Notes: a model not told the origin generated them from the sequence alone. Positions 49,856-58,463 are shown, numbered from the stretch's first letter. The stretch: 64,000 nucleotides of DNA from Microbulbifer sp. TB1203 (GCF_030997045.1 NZ_CP116899.1:3744001-3808000), one strand, 5' to 3'. Translations and numbers: made by a program.

Positions 49856-50436
49856 ACGCCTATCTCCTCTGCCGCGGAGGGTGCAGCCGCCGGTGCCCGG
49901 GGAGTCGGCGTCGCTTCCACCTCCATCAGCTGCGCCAGCGCCCGGGCCAGTTCCGCGAGCCCCTGCAGCGCCAGTGTTGCCGCCGCCAGCGGGATCAGGC
50001 TCTTGAGCAGGAATACCCCGGGCAGGCCGCCGGCGCTGGAGCTGGTTTCGCGTACCGCCCAGCTGGCGGCGGCGAAATGCCAGCTGCCGATGGCGATAAA
50101 GGCGCACAGTGGCAGCAGGAATACCAGGGTCCCCACCGCATCCACCCAGGCCCGGCGACGCGGACTCATGCGGCGGTAGAAGACATCCACCCGCACGTGG
50201 GCGCCCGTGTAGAGGGCGTATGCCAGGCCGAGCATAAAGACGGCGCCGTGCAGGTAGACCACCGAGTCCTGCAGGGCCACTGAACCGCCGTTGAAGCCGT
50301 AACGCAGCAGTACCACCGCACTCTGCAGCAGTACCATCGCCAGGGTGAACCAGCCGAGCAGGCCGCCGGTGGCGCGCGCCAGGTGGTCCAGGCCGCGGGC
50401 ACCGCGAAGCAACGGGGACATGGGAGAATTTCTCAT
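49852..50436 (-). CDS. dctQ: TRAP transporter small permease, DctQ family
   Basis: Small four-helix membrane subunit that couples the binding protein to DctM. The 194-residue protein has WFTLAMVLLQSAVVLLRYGFNGGSVALQDSV, YLHGAVFMLGLAYALYTGAHVRVDVFYRR and a third and fourth helix, matching DctQ. The C-terminal tail is Ala/Pro-rich. It is the first gene of dctQM, and the stop is translationally coupled to dctM. Upstream are the divergent pst genes. Confidence 0.92.
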   Translation of the reverse strand: MRNSPMSPLLRGARGLDHLARATGGLLGWFTLAMVLLQSAVVLLRYGFNGGSVALQDSVVYLHGAVFMLGLAYALYTGAHVRVDVFYRRMSPRRRAWVDAVGTLVFLLPLCAFIAIGSWHFAAASWAVRETSSSAGGLPGVFLLKSLIPLAAATLALQGLAELARALAQLMEVEATPTPRAPAAAPSAAEEIGV

Positions 50437-50513
50437 CGCATCTTATTGTTCTGTCGAGGGCTCAAGCCTACCGTGTAGACGCTATTGGCGCCAGGGATAG
50501 GGGTAGAGAGGGT

Positions 50514-50564
50514 CTGTAACCATTTTGTCATTTTTCATTCATAGAATCGTCACCCGAAATTCAT
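50514..50564. promoter_or_regulatory. Pho-box-like array upstream of pstS
   Basis: CTGTAAC, four bases, TTGTCAT lie at an 11-base period (50514 and 50525), as in the PhoB consensus. Three more degenerate copies follow in phase: CATTCAT (50536), TCGTCAC (50547) and AATTCAT (50558). They stand 44-94 bases before the pstS ATG, the expected place for phosphate-starvation activation. Confidence 0.7.
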
Positions 50565-50607
50565 AGCATCGCCGCGTGAAACAAAACCGAGAACACTGGA
50601 GTTCCCT

Positions 50608-51678
50608 ATGAACAAGCGTCCCGCGAGTAAGAAATTAGTGGCCTCGGCCCTGGCGGCCCTGACGATTGCCGCCTCCCAGGCGGCCCTGGCGGCCCGCGAT
50701 CATATCAGCATCGTCGGCTCTTCCACTGTATATCCTTTTACCACCACCGTGGCCGAGCGCTTCAGCCGCGCCACCCAGTTCAAGACCCCGGTGGTGGAAT
50801 CCACCGGCACCGGTGGCGGCATGAAGCTGTTCTGCCAGGGCGTGGGTGAGAACACCGCGGATATCACCGGCGCCTCCCGCCGCATCAAGCAGTCCGAGCT
50901 GGACATGTGCAACGAAAACGGCGTGGACGTGGTGGAGGTGCAGATCGGCTACGACGGCATCGTGCTGGCCAATGCCAAGAGCGCCGAGCCCTTCGAGCTG
51001 AGCCGCCGCGACATCTTCCTGGCCCTGGCCAAGGATGTGCCCAACCCAGACGGCTCCGAGACCCTGGTGCCCAACCCCTACAAAACCTGGAAAGACGTGA
51101 ACCCCGCCCTGCCCGCGCACAAGATCGAAGTGCTGGGCCCGCCCCCCACTTCCGGTACCCGAGACGCCTTCGCCGAGCTGGCGATGGAAGGTGGCTGCAA
51201 GTCCTTCGACTGGATCGCCGCCAAGAAGAAAGAAGACAAGAATGCCTACAAGGCCATCTGCCACAACGTGCGCGAAGACGGCGCCTACGTGGAGGCCGGC
51301 GAGAACGACAACCTGATCGTGAACAAGCTGGTGGCCAACCCCAACGCCCTGGGTATCTTCGGCTTCAGTTTCCTCGACCAGAATGCCGACAAGGTGCAGG
51401 GTTCCCTGATCGAGGGTCGGGAGCCGACCTTCGAATCCATCGCCGACCAGAGTTACCCGGTCTCCCGCCCGCTGTTCATCTATGCGAAGAAAGCGCACGT
51501 GAACGTGGTACCGGGAGTCAAGCAGTTCCTGGCCGAGTTCACCAGCGAGCGCGCCTGGGGCGACGACGGCTACCTGGCCGACAAGGGCATGATCCCGCTG
51601 CCGGCGGCCAAGCGCCAGCAGGTAGTGGCGGACGTGCGCAAGCTGAACGCGCTGACCAACCTCGCTGCAAAGAACTGA
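50608..51678 (+). CDS. pstS: Phosphate ABC transporter periplasmic phosphate-binding protein
   Basis: High-affinity phosphate receptor. The 356-residue protein has a signal peptide (1-28, ending ALA). The mature part begins ARDHISIVGSSTVYPF, with the phosphate-loop STGTGGGMKLFCQG and the PPPTSGTRDAFAELA binding segment. The C-terminal half has YPVSRPLFIYAKK. ATG 50608 follows TGGAG. It leads the pst operon behind the Pho-box array. Two intrinsic hairpins downstream probably reduce transcription into pstC, so PstS can be made in excess. Confidence 0.96.
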   Translation: MNKRPASKKLVASALAALTIAASQAALAARDHISIVGSSTVYPFTTTVAERFSRATQFKTPVVESTGTGGGMKLFCQGVGENTADITGASRRIKQSELDMCNENGVDVVEVQIGYDGIVLANAKSAEPFELSRRDIFLALAKDVPNPDGSETLVPNPYKTWKDVNPALPAHKIEVLGPPPTSGTRDAFAELAMEGGCKSFDWIAAKKKEDKNAYKAICHNVREDGAYVEAGENDNLIVNKLVANPNALGIFGFSFLDQNADKVQGSLIEGREPTFESIADQSYPVSRPLFIYAKKAHVNVVPGVKQFLAEFTSERAWGDDGYLADKGMIPLPAAKRQQVVADVRKLNALTNLAAKN

Positions 51679-51711
51679 ATTCCTGTTTCCAATCCGGTAA
51701 ACGGAATTGCC

Positions 51712-51736
51712 AGCCAGGCCCCAGGGCCTGGCTTTT
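51712..51736 (+). terminator. Hairpin terminator or attenuator behind pstS
   Basis: AGCCAGGCC, four bases, GGCCTGGCT is followed by TTT, a 9-bp GC-rich stem 33 bases after pstS. The short T-run suggests partial termination before pstC. Confidence 0.75.
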
Positions 51737-51785
51737 CATTCGGGCTATCCATGGCCCTCACCCTATGGGCAGCCTTCGGCTGTGC

Positions 51786-51807
51786 AAAACGGCAGTCCTG
51801 CCGTTTT
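51786..51807 (+). terminator. Second hairpin between pstS and pstC
   Basis: AAAACGGCAG, TC, CTGCCGTTTT is a perfect 10-bp stem with a T-rich end (TTTTGTTCT). It lies 79 bases before pstC. Two stems in series point to strong but incomplete termination, a plausible source of PstS excess. Confidence 0.75.
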
Positions 51808-51885
51808 GTTCTTTGTGACGGCGCCATGCAATCGTAGTAAAAAGCCCGGATAATGCCGGCAAAGAATTGAAAGCACGGTAAATCG

Positions 51886-53265
51886 ATGCAAACCCCCACC
51901 CTGTTCGCCCTGTTGTTACTGCTGGTCCTGGTGGCCTACGGTACCGGTTTCAGCCGCGCGCTGGCGGCCGCGCGCAGCAGAGGCGGCGTGCGCAACCTGG
52001 CTTCGCTGCCGAGTTATTACGGCCTGCACACCGCGCTCTGGTGCGGCCTGCCGGCACTGTTGTTGTTGGGCGCCTGGCTGGCCTTCGACAACGCGATCAT
52101 CCGCGCGATGGTGATGAACAGTATTCCCGACAGGCCGGAGACCGCCGCCGGGCAGAACCTGCTCTACGCGCAGATCCAGAACCTCGCCGCCGGCAATCTG
52201 TTCGGCGAGGCCACGCCGGAACTGCAGGCGGCGGGGGATCGCCTGAACAGTTTGCGCAGCGGCGCGAGCATGCTGCAGGCGGCGCTGACCCTGATACTGG
52301 CGCTGGGCCTGGGGGCCTTCGCCCTGCTGCGTTTTTCCCCCGAACTGCGCGCGCGGGAAAAAGTGGAAAAGGTATTGCGCGCAGTACTGCTCGCCTGCGC
52401 CTGTGCCGCCATCTTCACCACCGTGGGCATTCTGCTCTCGGTGCTGTTCGAATCCCTGCGTTTCTTCCAGTCGGTGCCGGTCACCGAATTCCTGTTCGGT
52501 CTGCACTGGAGCCCGCAGATGGCCCTGCGCGCCGACCAGGTGGGCTCCAGCGGCGCTTTCGGCGCTGTGCCGCTGTTTACCGGTACCCTGATGGTCTCCG
52601 CCATCGCCATGTTTGTGGCGGTGCCGGTGGGCCTGATGTCCGCCATCTATCTCGCCGAGTACGCCAGCAAGCGGGTGCGCGCCCTGGCCAAGCCGCTGCT
52701 GGAAATCCTCGCCGGCGTGCCCACGGTGGTGTACGGCTTCTTCGCCGCGCTCACGGTCGCGCCTTTTATTCGCGACCTGGCCACCTCCGTCGGCCTGCAG
52801 GCCTCCAGCGAGAGTGCGCTGGCCGCCGGGCTGGTGATGGGCATCATGATTATTCCGTTCGTTTCCTCGCTGTCCGACGACGTGATCAATGCCGTGCCCC
52901 AGTCCCTGCGCGACGGCGCCCTGGGCCTGGGCTCCACCCGCTCGGAAACGGTGCGCAAGGTGGTGATTCCCGCGGCGCTGCCGGGCATCGTCGGCGGCGT
53001 GCTGCTGGCGGTGTCCCGCGCGATCGGCGAGACCATGATCGTGGTGATGGCTGCGGGTCTGGCCGCCAACCTCACCGCCAATCCGCTGGAGTCGGTGACC
53101 ACGGTGACGGTGCAGATCGTCACCCTGCTGGTGGGGGACCAGGAGTTCGACAGCCCGAAAACTCTGGCCGCCTTCGCTCTGGGCCTGATGCTGTTTTTGT
53201 CCACCCTGGTACTGAACTTCATCGCCCTGCACGTCGTGAGAAAATATCGGGAACAGTATGACTGA
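51886..53265 (+). CDS. pstC: Phosphate ABC transporter permease PstC
   Basis: Membrane subunit of the Pst system. The 459-residue protein is longer than E. coli PstC (319) through an N-terminal region of about 130 residues with two membrane helices. A membrane domain follows with VSAIAMFVAVPVGLMSAIYLAEYAS and the ABC-permease EAA loop (DGALGLGSTRSETVRKVVIP). It begins at ATG 51886, 207 bases after pstS, and overlaps pstA by eight bases. Extended PstC forms are also known in Pseudomonas. Confidence 0.95.
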   Translation: MQTPTLFALLLLLVLVAYGTGFSRALAAARSRGGVRNLASLPSYYGLHTALWCGLPALLLLGAWLAFDNAIIRAMVMNSIPDRPETAAGQNLLYAQIQNLAAGNLFGEATPELQAAGDRLNSLRSGASMLQAALTLILALGLGAFALLRFSPELRAREKVEKVLRAVLLACACAAIFTTVGILLSVLFESLRFFQSVPVTEFLFGLHWSPQMALRADQVGSSGAFGAVPLFTGTLMVSAIAMFVAVPVGLMSAIYLAEYASKRVRALAKPLLEILAGVPTVVYGFFAALTVAPFIRDLATSVGLQASSESALAAGLVMGIMIIPFVSSLSDDVINAVPQSLRDGALGLGSTRSETVRKVVIPAALPGIVGGVLLAVSRAIGETMIVVMAAGLAANLTANPLESVTTVTVQIVTLLVGDQEFDSPKTLAAFALGLMLFLSTLVLNFIALHVVRKYREQYD

Positions 53266-54544
53266 TCTGACTCAAGCACAGGTGCGCGAGCGCATCGAGC
53301 GGCGCCTCGCCAGCCGCCACCGCAAGGAAAAACTCTTCCGCGGCCTGGGCATCGCCAGCATCGCCTTCGGGGTGCTCGCGGTGGTGGTGCTGTTTACCGA
53401 TATTATTTCCAAGGGCAGCGGCGCTTTCGTGCAGAGCGCCATCGAGCTGCGCGTGCACTACGACGAGCAGGTGCTGGGCATCGACAAGGTGGACGACGAA
53501 AGCCTGGCCTGGGCCAACTTCGACGGCGTGATTCGCCAGGCGTTGCTGCAGCGTTTTCCCGAGGTGAGCGGGCGCAAGGAAAAACGCGAGCTCTACTCGT
53601 TGGTCTCCACCGGCGCACCCTTTACCCTGCGCGACCGCCTCAAGGCCGACCCCGAATTGCTGGGGCAGAGCGAAACCCTGTGGCTGGCCGCCGACGACGA
53701 CGTGGATACCTTCGTCAAGAGCCTGGACGATTCCAAAAATGGCTTCCGTGGCCGCACCTCGGACCAGAAGGCCGGTTGGATCCAGCAGTTGATGGAAAGC
53801 GGCGAGCTGAAGAAACGCTTCAACACCACCTTCTTTACCAACGGCGATTCCCGCGAGCCGGAACAGGCGGGCATTCGCGCGGCGCTGGTGGGCTCCCTGC
53901 TCACCATGCTGGTGACATTACTGTTGTCCTTTCCCATCGGCGTGTCCGCGGCGATTTACCTGGAGGAGTACGCGCCGAAAAACCGCTGGACCGACCTGAT
54001 CGAGGTGAATATCAACAACCTCGCCGCGGTGCCGTCCATCGTCTTCGGCCTGCTGGGCCTGGCGATCTTTATCAACTTTTTCGAGCTGCCGCGTTCCGCG
54101 CCGTTGGTCGGTGGTCTGGTGCTGACGCTGATGACCCTGCCGACGATCATTATCACCAGCCGCGCCTCGCTCAAATCGGTGCCGCCGTCGATCCGCGAGG
54201 CGGCCATGGGCATGGGTGCGTCGCGCATGCAGGTGGTGTTTCACCATGTGCTGCCGCTGGCGCTGCCCGGCATGCTCACCGGCGCGATTATCGGCATGGC
54301 CCAGGCTCTCGGCGAGACGGCGCCGCTGCTGATGATCGGCATGGTGGCGTTTATCGTCGACGTGCCCGGCGGCATTACCGATCCGGCCACGGTACTGCCG
54401 GTACAGATCTACCTCTGGGCGGACAGCCCCGAGCGTGCCTTTGTCGAGCGCACCTCCGCGGCCATCATGGTATTGCTCGCCGTGCTGATCGCAATGAACA
54501 CCAGCGCGGTCTGGCTGCGCAAAAAACTCGAGCGCCGCTGGTAG
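53258..54544 (+). CDS. pstA: Phosphate ABC transporter permease PstA
   Basis: Second membrane subunit. The 428-residue protein is well above the usual ~296: an insertion of about 130-140 soluble residues (about residues 55-200, with HYDEQVLGIDKVDDESLAWANFDG and LKADPELLGQSETLWLA) separates helix 1 from the rest. The permease core carries SFPIGVSAAIYLEEYAPKN and the EAA-type loop AAMGMGASRMQVVFHHVLPLA. Start ATG 53258 overlaps pstC. Both permeases being extended suggests the two extra domains contact each other. Confidence 0.94.
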   Translation: MTDLTQAQVRERIERRLASRHRKEKLFRGLGIASIAFGVLAVVVLFTDIISKGSGAFVQSAIELRVHYDEQVLGIDKVDDESLAWANFDGVIRQALLQRFPEVSGRKEKRELYSLVSTGAPFTLRDRLKADPELLGQSETLWLAADDDVDTFVKSLDDSKNGFRGRTSDQKAGWIQQLMESGELKKRFNTTFFTNGDSREPEQAGIRAALVGSLLTMLVTLLLSFPIGVSAAIYLEEYAPKNRWTDLIEVNINNLAAVPSIVFGLLGLAIFINFFELPRSAPLVGGLVLTLMTLPTIIITSRASLKSVPPSIREAAMGMGASRMQVVFHHVLPLALPGMLTGAIIGMAQALGETAPLLMIGMVAFIVDVPGGITDPATVLPVQIYLWADSPERAFVERTSAAIMVLLAVLIAMNTSAVWLRKKLERRW

Positions 54545-54570
54545 CGGCCGACAAACGGGATTATCTTCCG

Positions 54571-55449
54571 ATGACTACAATGACCCTGGACGCCGCCGGC
54601 CAAGCCGGAGCCGCGAAACCCAAAACGGTAGAACGAGAGACAGTGGATACCCAGAGAAAGGTAACCGAAACCGTCGGTCGGCCACTGTGCGACAACGCCA
54701 AGCTGCGCATGCGCAACGTCAATGTCTTCTACGGCGAGGCCCAGGCGATTCACAATGTGAGCCTGGATATCGGCCGCAACGAAGTGGTGGCGATGATCGG
54801 ACCCTCCGGCTGCGGCAAGTCCACATTCCTGCGCTGCCTCAACCGCATGAACGACACCATCGAAGGGTGTCGCGTCGAGGGCGAACTCACCCTCGACGGC
54901 GAGCCGATCTACGGCCCCAAAGTCGACGTGGTGCCGCTGCGCGCGCGGGTGGGCATGGTGTTTCAGAAGCCGAATCCCTTCCCCAAGTCCATCTACGACA
55001 ACGTCGCCTACGGCCCCAAGATCCACGGTATCGCCAGCCGGCGCGCGGAACTGGACGAGATCGTCGAGAACAGCCTGCGCCGCGCCGGCCTGTGGAACGA
55101 GGTAAAGGACCGTTTGGACAAGCCCGGCACCGGCCTTTCCGGCGGCCAGCAGCAGCGCCTGTGTATCGCCCGCGCCATCGCCGTGAGCCCGGAGGTGATC
55201 CTGATGGACGAGCCCTGCTCCGCCCTGGACCCCATCGCCACCGCGCGCATCGAAGAGCTGATCGACGAGCTGCGGGAGAACTACACTATCGCCATCGTCA
55301 CCCACTCCATGCAGCAGGCCGCGAGGGTCAGTCAGCGCACCGCCTATTTTCACCTGGGGCACCTGGTGGAGGTGAACGACACTGAAACGGTGTTTACCAA
55401 CCCGCAACACGAATTGACCGAGGCCTATATCACCGGCCGTTTCGGCTGA
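54571..55449 (+). CDS. pstB: Phosphate ABC transporter ATPase PstB
   Basis: Cytoplasmic ATPase driving phosphate import. The 292-residue protein has the Walker A GPSGCGKST (77-85), the Q-loop GMVFQKPNPFP and the ABC signature LSGGQQQRLCIARA. Walker B is VILMDEPCSALDP, and the His switch is in VTHSMQQAARVS. About 40 N-terminal residues are an unusual low-complexity extension before the normal DNAKLRMRNVNVFYG start. ATG 54571 is the only reasonable start; the open frame upstream is inside pstA. Confidence 0.97.
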   Translation: MTTMTLDAAGQAGAAKPKTVERETVDTQRKVTETVGRPLCDNAKLRMRNVNVFYGEAQAIHNVSLDIGRNEVVAMIGPSGCGKSTFLRCLNRMNDTIEGCRVEGELTLDGEPIYGPKVDVVPLRARVGMVFQKPNPFPKSIYDNVAYGPKIHGIASRRAELDEIVENSLRRAGLWNEVKDRLDKPGTGLSGGQQQRLCIARAIAVSPEVILMDEPCSALDPIATARIEELIDELRENYTIAIVTHSMQQAARVSQRTAYFHLGHLVEVNDTETVFTNPQHELTEAYITGRFG

Positions 55450-55474
55450 GGCAACCAACTCCCTGAGAACCACT

Positions 55475-56176
55475 ATGGACATGCATTTCGACCAACACAT
55501 CTCCCGCCAATTTAACGAGGACCTGGAAAGCATCAAGACCGAGATGCTGGAAATGGGCGGCATGGTGGCGCGCCAGGTGGCTGACGCGGTGGATTCACTG
55601 GCCAACGCCGACAGCGAACTGGCGGAAAAGGTGCTGCGCATCGAAGAGGAAATCGACAAGCGCGAAATGGCCCTGGACGAGCACGCCACGCTGATTATCG
55701 CCAAGCGCCAGCCCGCCGCCTCCGACCTGCGCATGGTGATGTCGGTGATCCGCATCGCCCGCGACCTGGAGCGGGTCGGCGACGAGGCGAGCAAGATCGC
55801 CAAGATGGCCATCGCACTCACCGACGAGGGTTCCGCGCCGCGCGGTTACACCGAGATCCGCCATATCGCCAGCGCCGTGCGCAGGATGCTCAACGACTCC
55901 CTCGACGCCTATACCCGCTTCGATGTGAAATCCGCGATGGACACCCTCGCGGAAGACGAGCAGGTGGACATGGATTACCGCACCGCGGTGCGCGAGCTGA
56001 TCACCTACATGATGGAAGACCCGCGCAGTATCTCGCGGGTGATCAACGTCCTCTGGACCCTGCGCTCCCTGGAGCGTATCGGCGATCACGCCAAGAATAT
56101 CTGCGAGCAGGTGGTCTACCTGGTGGAGGGCGCCGACATCCGCCACGGCCATGAGGACAAGCTGAAAAAGGCCTGA
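55475..56176 (+). CDS. phoU: Phosphate signalling protein PhoU
   Basis: PhoU links Pst transport to the PhoR/PhoB pathway and prevents excess uptake. The 233-residue protein is all-helical with two PhoU repeats, each carrying an acidic metal cluster of the form ExxxDxxxR: ARDLERVGDEASKIAKMA and LRSLERIGDHAKNICEQVV. The start MDMHFDQHISRQFNEDLESI matches the family. It is the last gene of the pst operon and ends directly in a palindromic repeat. Confidence 0.97.
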   Translation: MDMHFDQHISRQFNEDLESIKTEMLEMGGMVARQVADAVDSLANADSELAEKVLRIEEEIDKREMALDEHATLIIAKRQPAASDLRMVMSVIRIARDLERVGDEASKIAKMAIALTDEGSAPRGYTEIRHIASAVRRMLNDSLDAYTRFDVKSAMDTLAEDEQVDMDYRTAVRELITYMMEDPRSISRVINVLWTLRSLERIGDHAKNICEQVVYLVEGADIRHGHEDKLKKA

Positions 56177-56178
56177 TG

Positions 56179-56224
56179 CCGGGAGCGCCGAGCCCCAGCT
56201 CGGCAAGCGGGCCGCAGGCCCGCC
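56179..56224. repeat. GCCGAGC palindromic repeat behind phoU
   Basis: CCGGGAGCGCCGAGCCCCAG, then CTCGGC and GGGCCGCAGGCCCGCC: the same two-part unit as behind uvrD. It begins three bases after the phoU stop and lies in the leader of the next gene. The open frame of that gene runs back through it, but translation most likely starts at 56248. Confidence 0.78.
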
Positions 56225-56247
56225 CTCTGCAGGAGCTTGTTTGTGAA

Positions 56248-56586
56248 ATGAAATACATCTTCGAAGTCCGCATCAAGGAAGGTCACACCGCCGAGGAATA
56301 CGCCGAGGCCTGGGTGCGCGCCTCCGAACTGATCCAGCGCGCCCCCGGCGCCAGGGGCACCGAGCTGCGTCGGAAAATCGGCGACCCCAATACCCTGATC
56401 GCCATCGCCAGCTGGAACAGCAAGGCGGACAGGGATGCCATGGAAGCCCGGCACAACCCCGGGATCGACGAGATTATCCGCAGCGCCGCCCCCTTCGTGG
56501 AAGTCCGCCCACTGGGCGAATTCGAGGAGCCCGAGTGGGTAGTGGAGCCCCCCGATACTAAGTTGGAGGGATCAGCGGATAGTTAA
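56248..56586 (+). CDS. Antibiotic-biosynthesis-monooxygenase-like (dimeric alpha/beta barrel) protein
   Basis: The 112-residue protein looks like a small dimeric ferredoxin-like barrel of the ABM/NIPSNAP type: MKYIFEVRIKEGHTAEEYAEAW, then NTLIAIASWNSKADRDAMEARH and a C-terminal FVEVRPLGEFEEPEWVVE. The role is unknown and no catalytic residues are clear. ATG 56248 follows AGGAG by some 15 bases; a start inside the repeat at 56176 is unlikely. Flanked on both sides by the same repeat family. Confidence 0.72.
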   Translation: MKYIFEVRIKEGHTAEEYAEAWVRASELIQRAPGARGTELRRKIGDPNTLIAIASWNSKADRDAMEARHNPGIDEIIRSAAPFVEVRPLGEFEEPEWVVEPPDTKLEGSADS

Positions 56587-56596
56587 CGGGGTACCC

Positions 56597-56646
56597 CTGG
56601 GAACGCCGAGCTCCAGCTCGGCTTGCGGGCCATCAGCCCGCCCCGT
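56597..56646. repeat. GCCGAGCTCC palindromic repeat
   Basis: CTGGGAACGCCGAGCTCCAG, then CTCGGC and GCGGGCCATCAGCCCGC. It is another copy of the uvrD/phoU-type repeat, here between the ABM-like gene and the convergent hydrolase gene; it may terminate both transcripts. Confidence 0.75.
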
Positions 56647-56673
56647 TGCAGCACTCTGATTTCGTAAATAACG

Positions 56674-57822
56674 CTACTCCACAATCTCATAATTCCCCTT
56701 CAACGCCGCCAGGTTATCCGGCAAATACAAAATAGGCGTCAACTTCACAAAGGTGCTGGTGGACTCCACCAGATGCAGTTTCTCGCACTCCTTCAGATCC
56801 ACCACGGACTTGTGAACCCTGGGCTTGATTGCGGACTTCTCCCCGTCCCTGGAAACGTAGACATCTCGAAGGTACTTCTTGAACCCCTCGCCGTGGTAGT
56901 GCAGATGTATCCTGTCGTTGATCAGGTCTACCTGCGTATGCCTATCCAGTTCCGTCTGGTCGAACTGCACCGGATTGCCGGGAAAATATTCCCGCAGGCG
57001 CTTCACCATAAAGTTCAGGGAGATTTTTCCCAGTTCATTCAGCCGGTAGCCGCCGCCCACGTCCGAGTGCACGCCGGGGAACCAGACTTCCTCCACCTTT
57101 TCATCATGGTTGCACAGGGTGGGCACGAAGGGCTCGCGGCTCTCGTCCAGGCTGACACAGTGCACCACCCGCCGGATGTTCTCCGCCACTCGGAGGTTGC
57201 GGAACAGGTTGAGTTTCTGCAGCTTGATAAATCCCAGGTTCACCGGCACGCCGAAGGCGCCCACCGTGTCGAAGATACCCAGGAACTGGACGTCCACCGC
57301 TTCGTCATCCGGCACCCCGCCGTCGTAGCGCAGGAAATATTCCTCCAGAACCCCGTCGTTATCGTTCTTTTCGAAAGTGGCCGTAAGCCGGGAAAGAATA
57401 CCGTATTTGTGGATTTTCGCCGCCAATAGCCGCGCGCAGGCGGCGCCGCGGCTGAATCCGAAAATGCTGATGGAATCCCCGGGGGCGTAGTGATCCACCA
57501 GTTGTACATAGGCGTGGTCGCGGATGCGCTTTTCCCCGGCGCCGAAGGCACCTTCGTAGAAGGTACCCAGGGCGCCGTTGTCCTCGTCGTTGCCCACACC
57601 GCGGAAATACAACGCCACTTGGTTTTCGCTCTCGATGCGGTGGGGAATGTCGTCTTCGTGCAGCGTGCCGGCGATGGAGCGGAACATCCGGTAGATGTTG
57701 GTGGTGATTCCGTCGCCATCCTTGCCGTCCTCATCGTTCCAGGTGCCGTCTAGGAAGATCAGGATATGCTTGGGGCTGGCGGAGGCGGGTTTTTTACTGA
57801 ACTCCTTTGTGTAGCTTGTCAT
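56674..57822 (-). CDS. DUF2235 alpha/beta hydrolase (Tle1-like phospholipase family)
   Basis: The 382-residue protein is a DUF2235 hydrolase. The N-terminal strand ILIFLDGTWNDEDGKDGDGITTNIYRM is typical. The nucleophile elbow is GFSRGA with Ser124, the acid is probably Asp185 in GIFDTVGAFG, and the base is His252 in FPGVHSDVGGGY. This family includes type VI secretion phospholipases (Tle1) that attack membranes, but no secretion genes, VgrG or immunity gene are adjacent. There is no signal peptide. AAAGGAAAT precedes the ATG. The natural substrate is unknown. The 206 bases upstream (57823-58028) show nothing I can support. Confidence 0.88.
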   Translation of the reverse strand: MTSYTKEFSKKPASASPKHILIFLDGTWNDEDGKDGDGITTNIYRMFRSIAGTLHEDDIPHRIESENQVALYFRGVGNDEDNGALGTFYEGAFGAGEKRIRDHAYVQLVDHYAPGDSISIFGFSRGAACARLLAAKIHKYGILSRLTATFEKNDNDGVLEEYFLRYDGGVPDDEAVDVQFLGIFDTVGAFGVPVNLGFIKLQKLNLFRNLRVAENIRRVVHCVSLDESREPFVPTLCNHDEKVEEVWFPGVHSDVGGGYRLNELGKISLNFMVKRLREYFPGNPVQFDQTELDRHTQVDLINDRIHLHYHGEGFKKYLRDVYVSRDGEKSAIKPRVHKSVVDLKECEKLHLVESTSTFVKLTPILYLPDNLAALKGNYEIVE

Positions 57823-58028
57823 TTTTATTTCCTTTGGTTTTTCAGAGGTTCCTTAGCTTCCAGCCGCAACCACTTTTCTGTTGTCGGTCAACATCAGCGA
57901 CAACAATAATCCCCAGCATCAGGAACTGTCCGAAAACAGACGCCTCCTGCGGCCGGACAAACTGGGGATTAAAAGGCGAGAAAGAAATTGGCGGTTCTGG
58001 GATTCAGCACCACGGAGAGATTTATCTT

Positions 58029-58463
58029 TTAGGGTTTTCTGGTGCCGGGCAGTACTTGTGCCGCCGCATCAAAGGTAAATACTCCGGAAAGCCGTTCGCC
58101 GGAATCCCGCGCATAGGAATGCGCCTTGTTGACAATCAGGGCATCGGGAAAGTCCGCCAGCTTTCTTTTGCCGCCACTTTTTACCGATCTGGCCTTGCGG
58201 TAGTCGCACAGGGCGCGCCATACCGTCTGACCGTCTTCGAAATGGATATTGGGTTCTTCAAACAGGGCGTTGATTACCCGGATTATGGCGTCCCTGTCGA
58301 GTTTGTATTTCTTGCCTTTGAGGGTCCAAATGGTTTCCGCCAGCACTACATCGGTTACCAGCACCGATTGTGAGCCGTTGATCAATGTGGAGGCCTTCCT
58401 GCTCTGGGTTTCGTTATCGGCGAGCAGGTAGCGTAGCAATACATTGGTGTCTATCGCGATCAC
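58029..58463 (-). CDS. vapC: VapC-type PIN-domain toxin (second pair)
   Basis: The 144-residue PIN RNase has the acidic residues Asp5 (IAIDTNVLLRYLL), Glu43 (VVLAETIWTL), Asp107 (FPDALIVNKA) and Asp132 (VFTFDAAAQ). It differs clearly from the VapC at 26803. Translation begins at GTG 58463, overlapping the antitoxin stop by four bases (GTGA). The C-terminal FDxxxxxLPG pattern is normal for this branch of VapC. Confidence 0.92.
   Translation of the reverse strand: MIAIDTNVLLRYLLADNETQSRKASTLINGSQSVLVTDVVLAETIWTLKGKKYKLDRDAIIRVINALFEEPNIHFEDGQTVWRALCDYRKARSVKSGGKRKLADFPDALIVNKAHSYARDSGERLSGVFTFDAAAQVLPGTRKP

Noticed and set aside
57807..58373. Rightward open frame upstream of the second VapC
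   Set aside because: Half of it is antisense to vapC and the product has no recognisable feature; the 206-base gap is probably the leader region of the DUF2235 gene plus the end of vapC.
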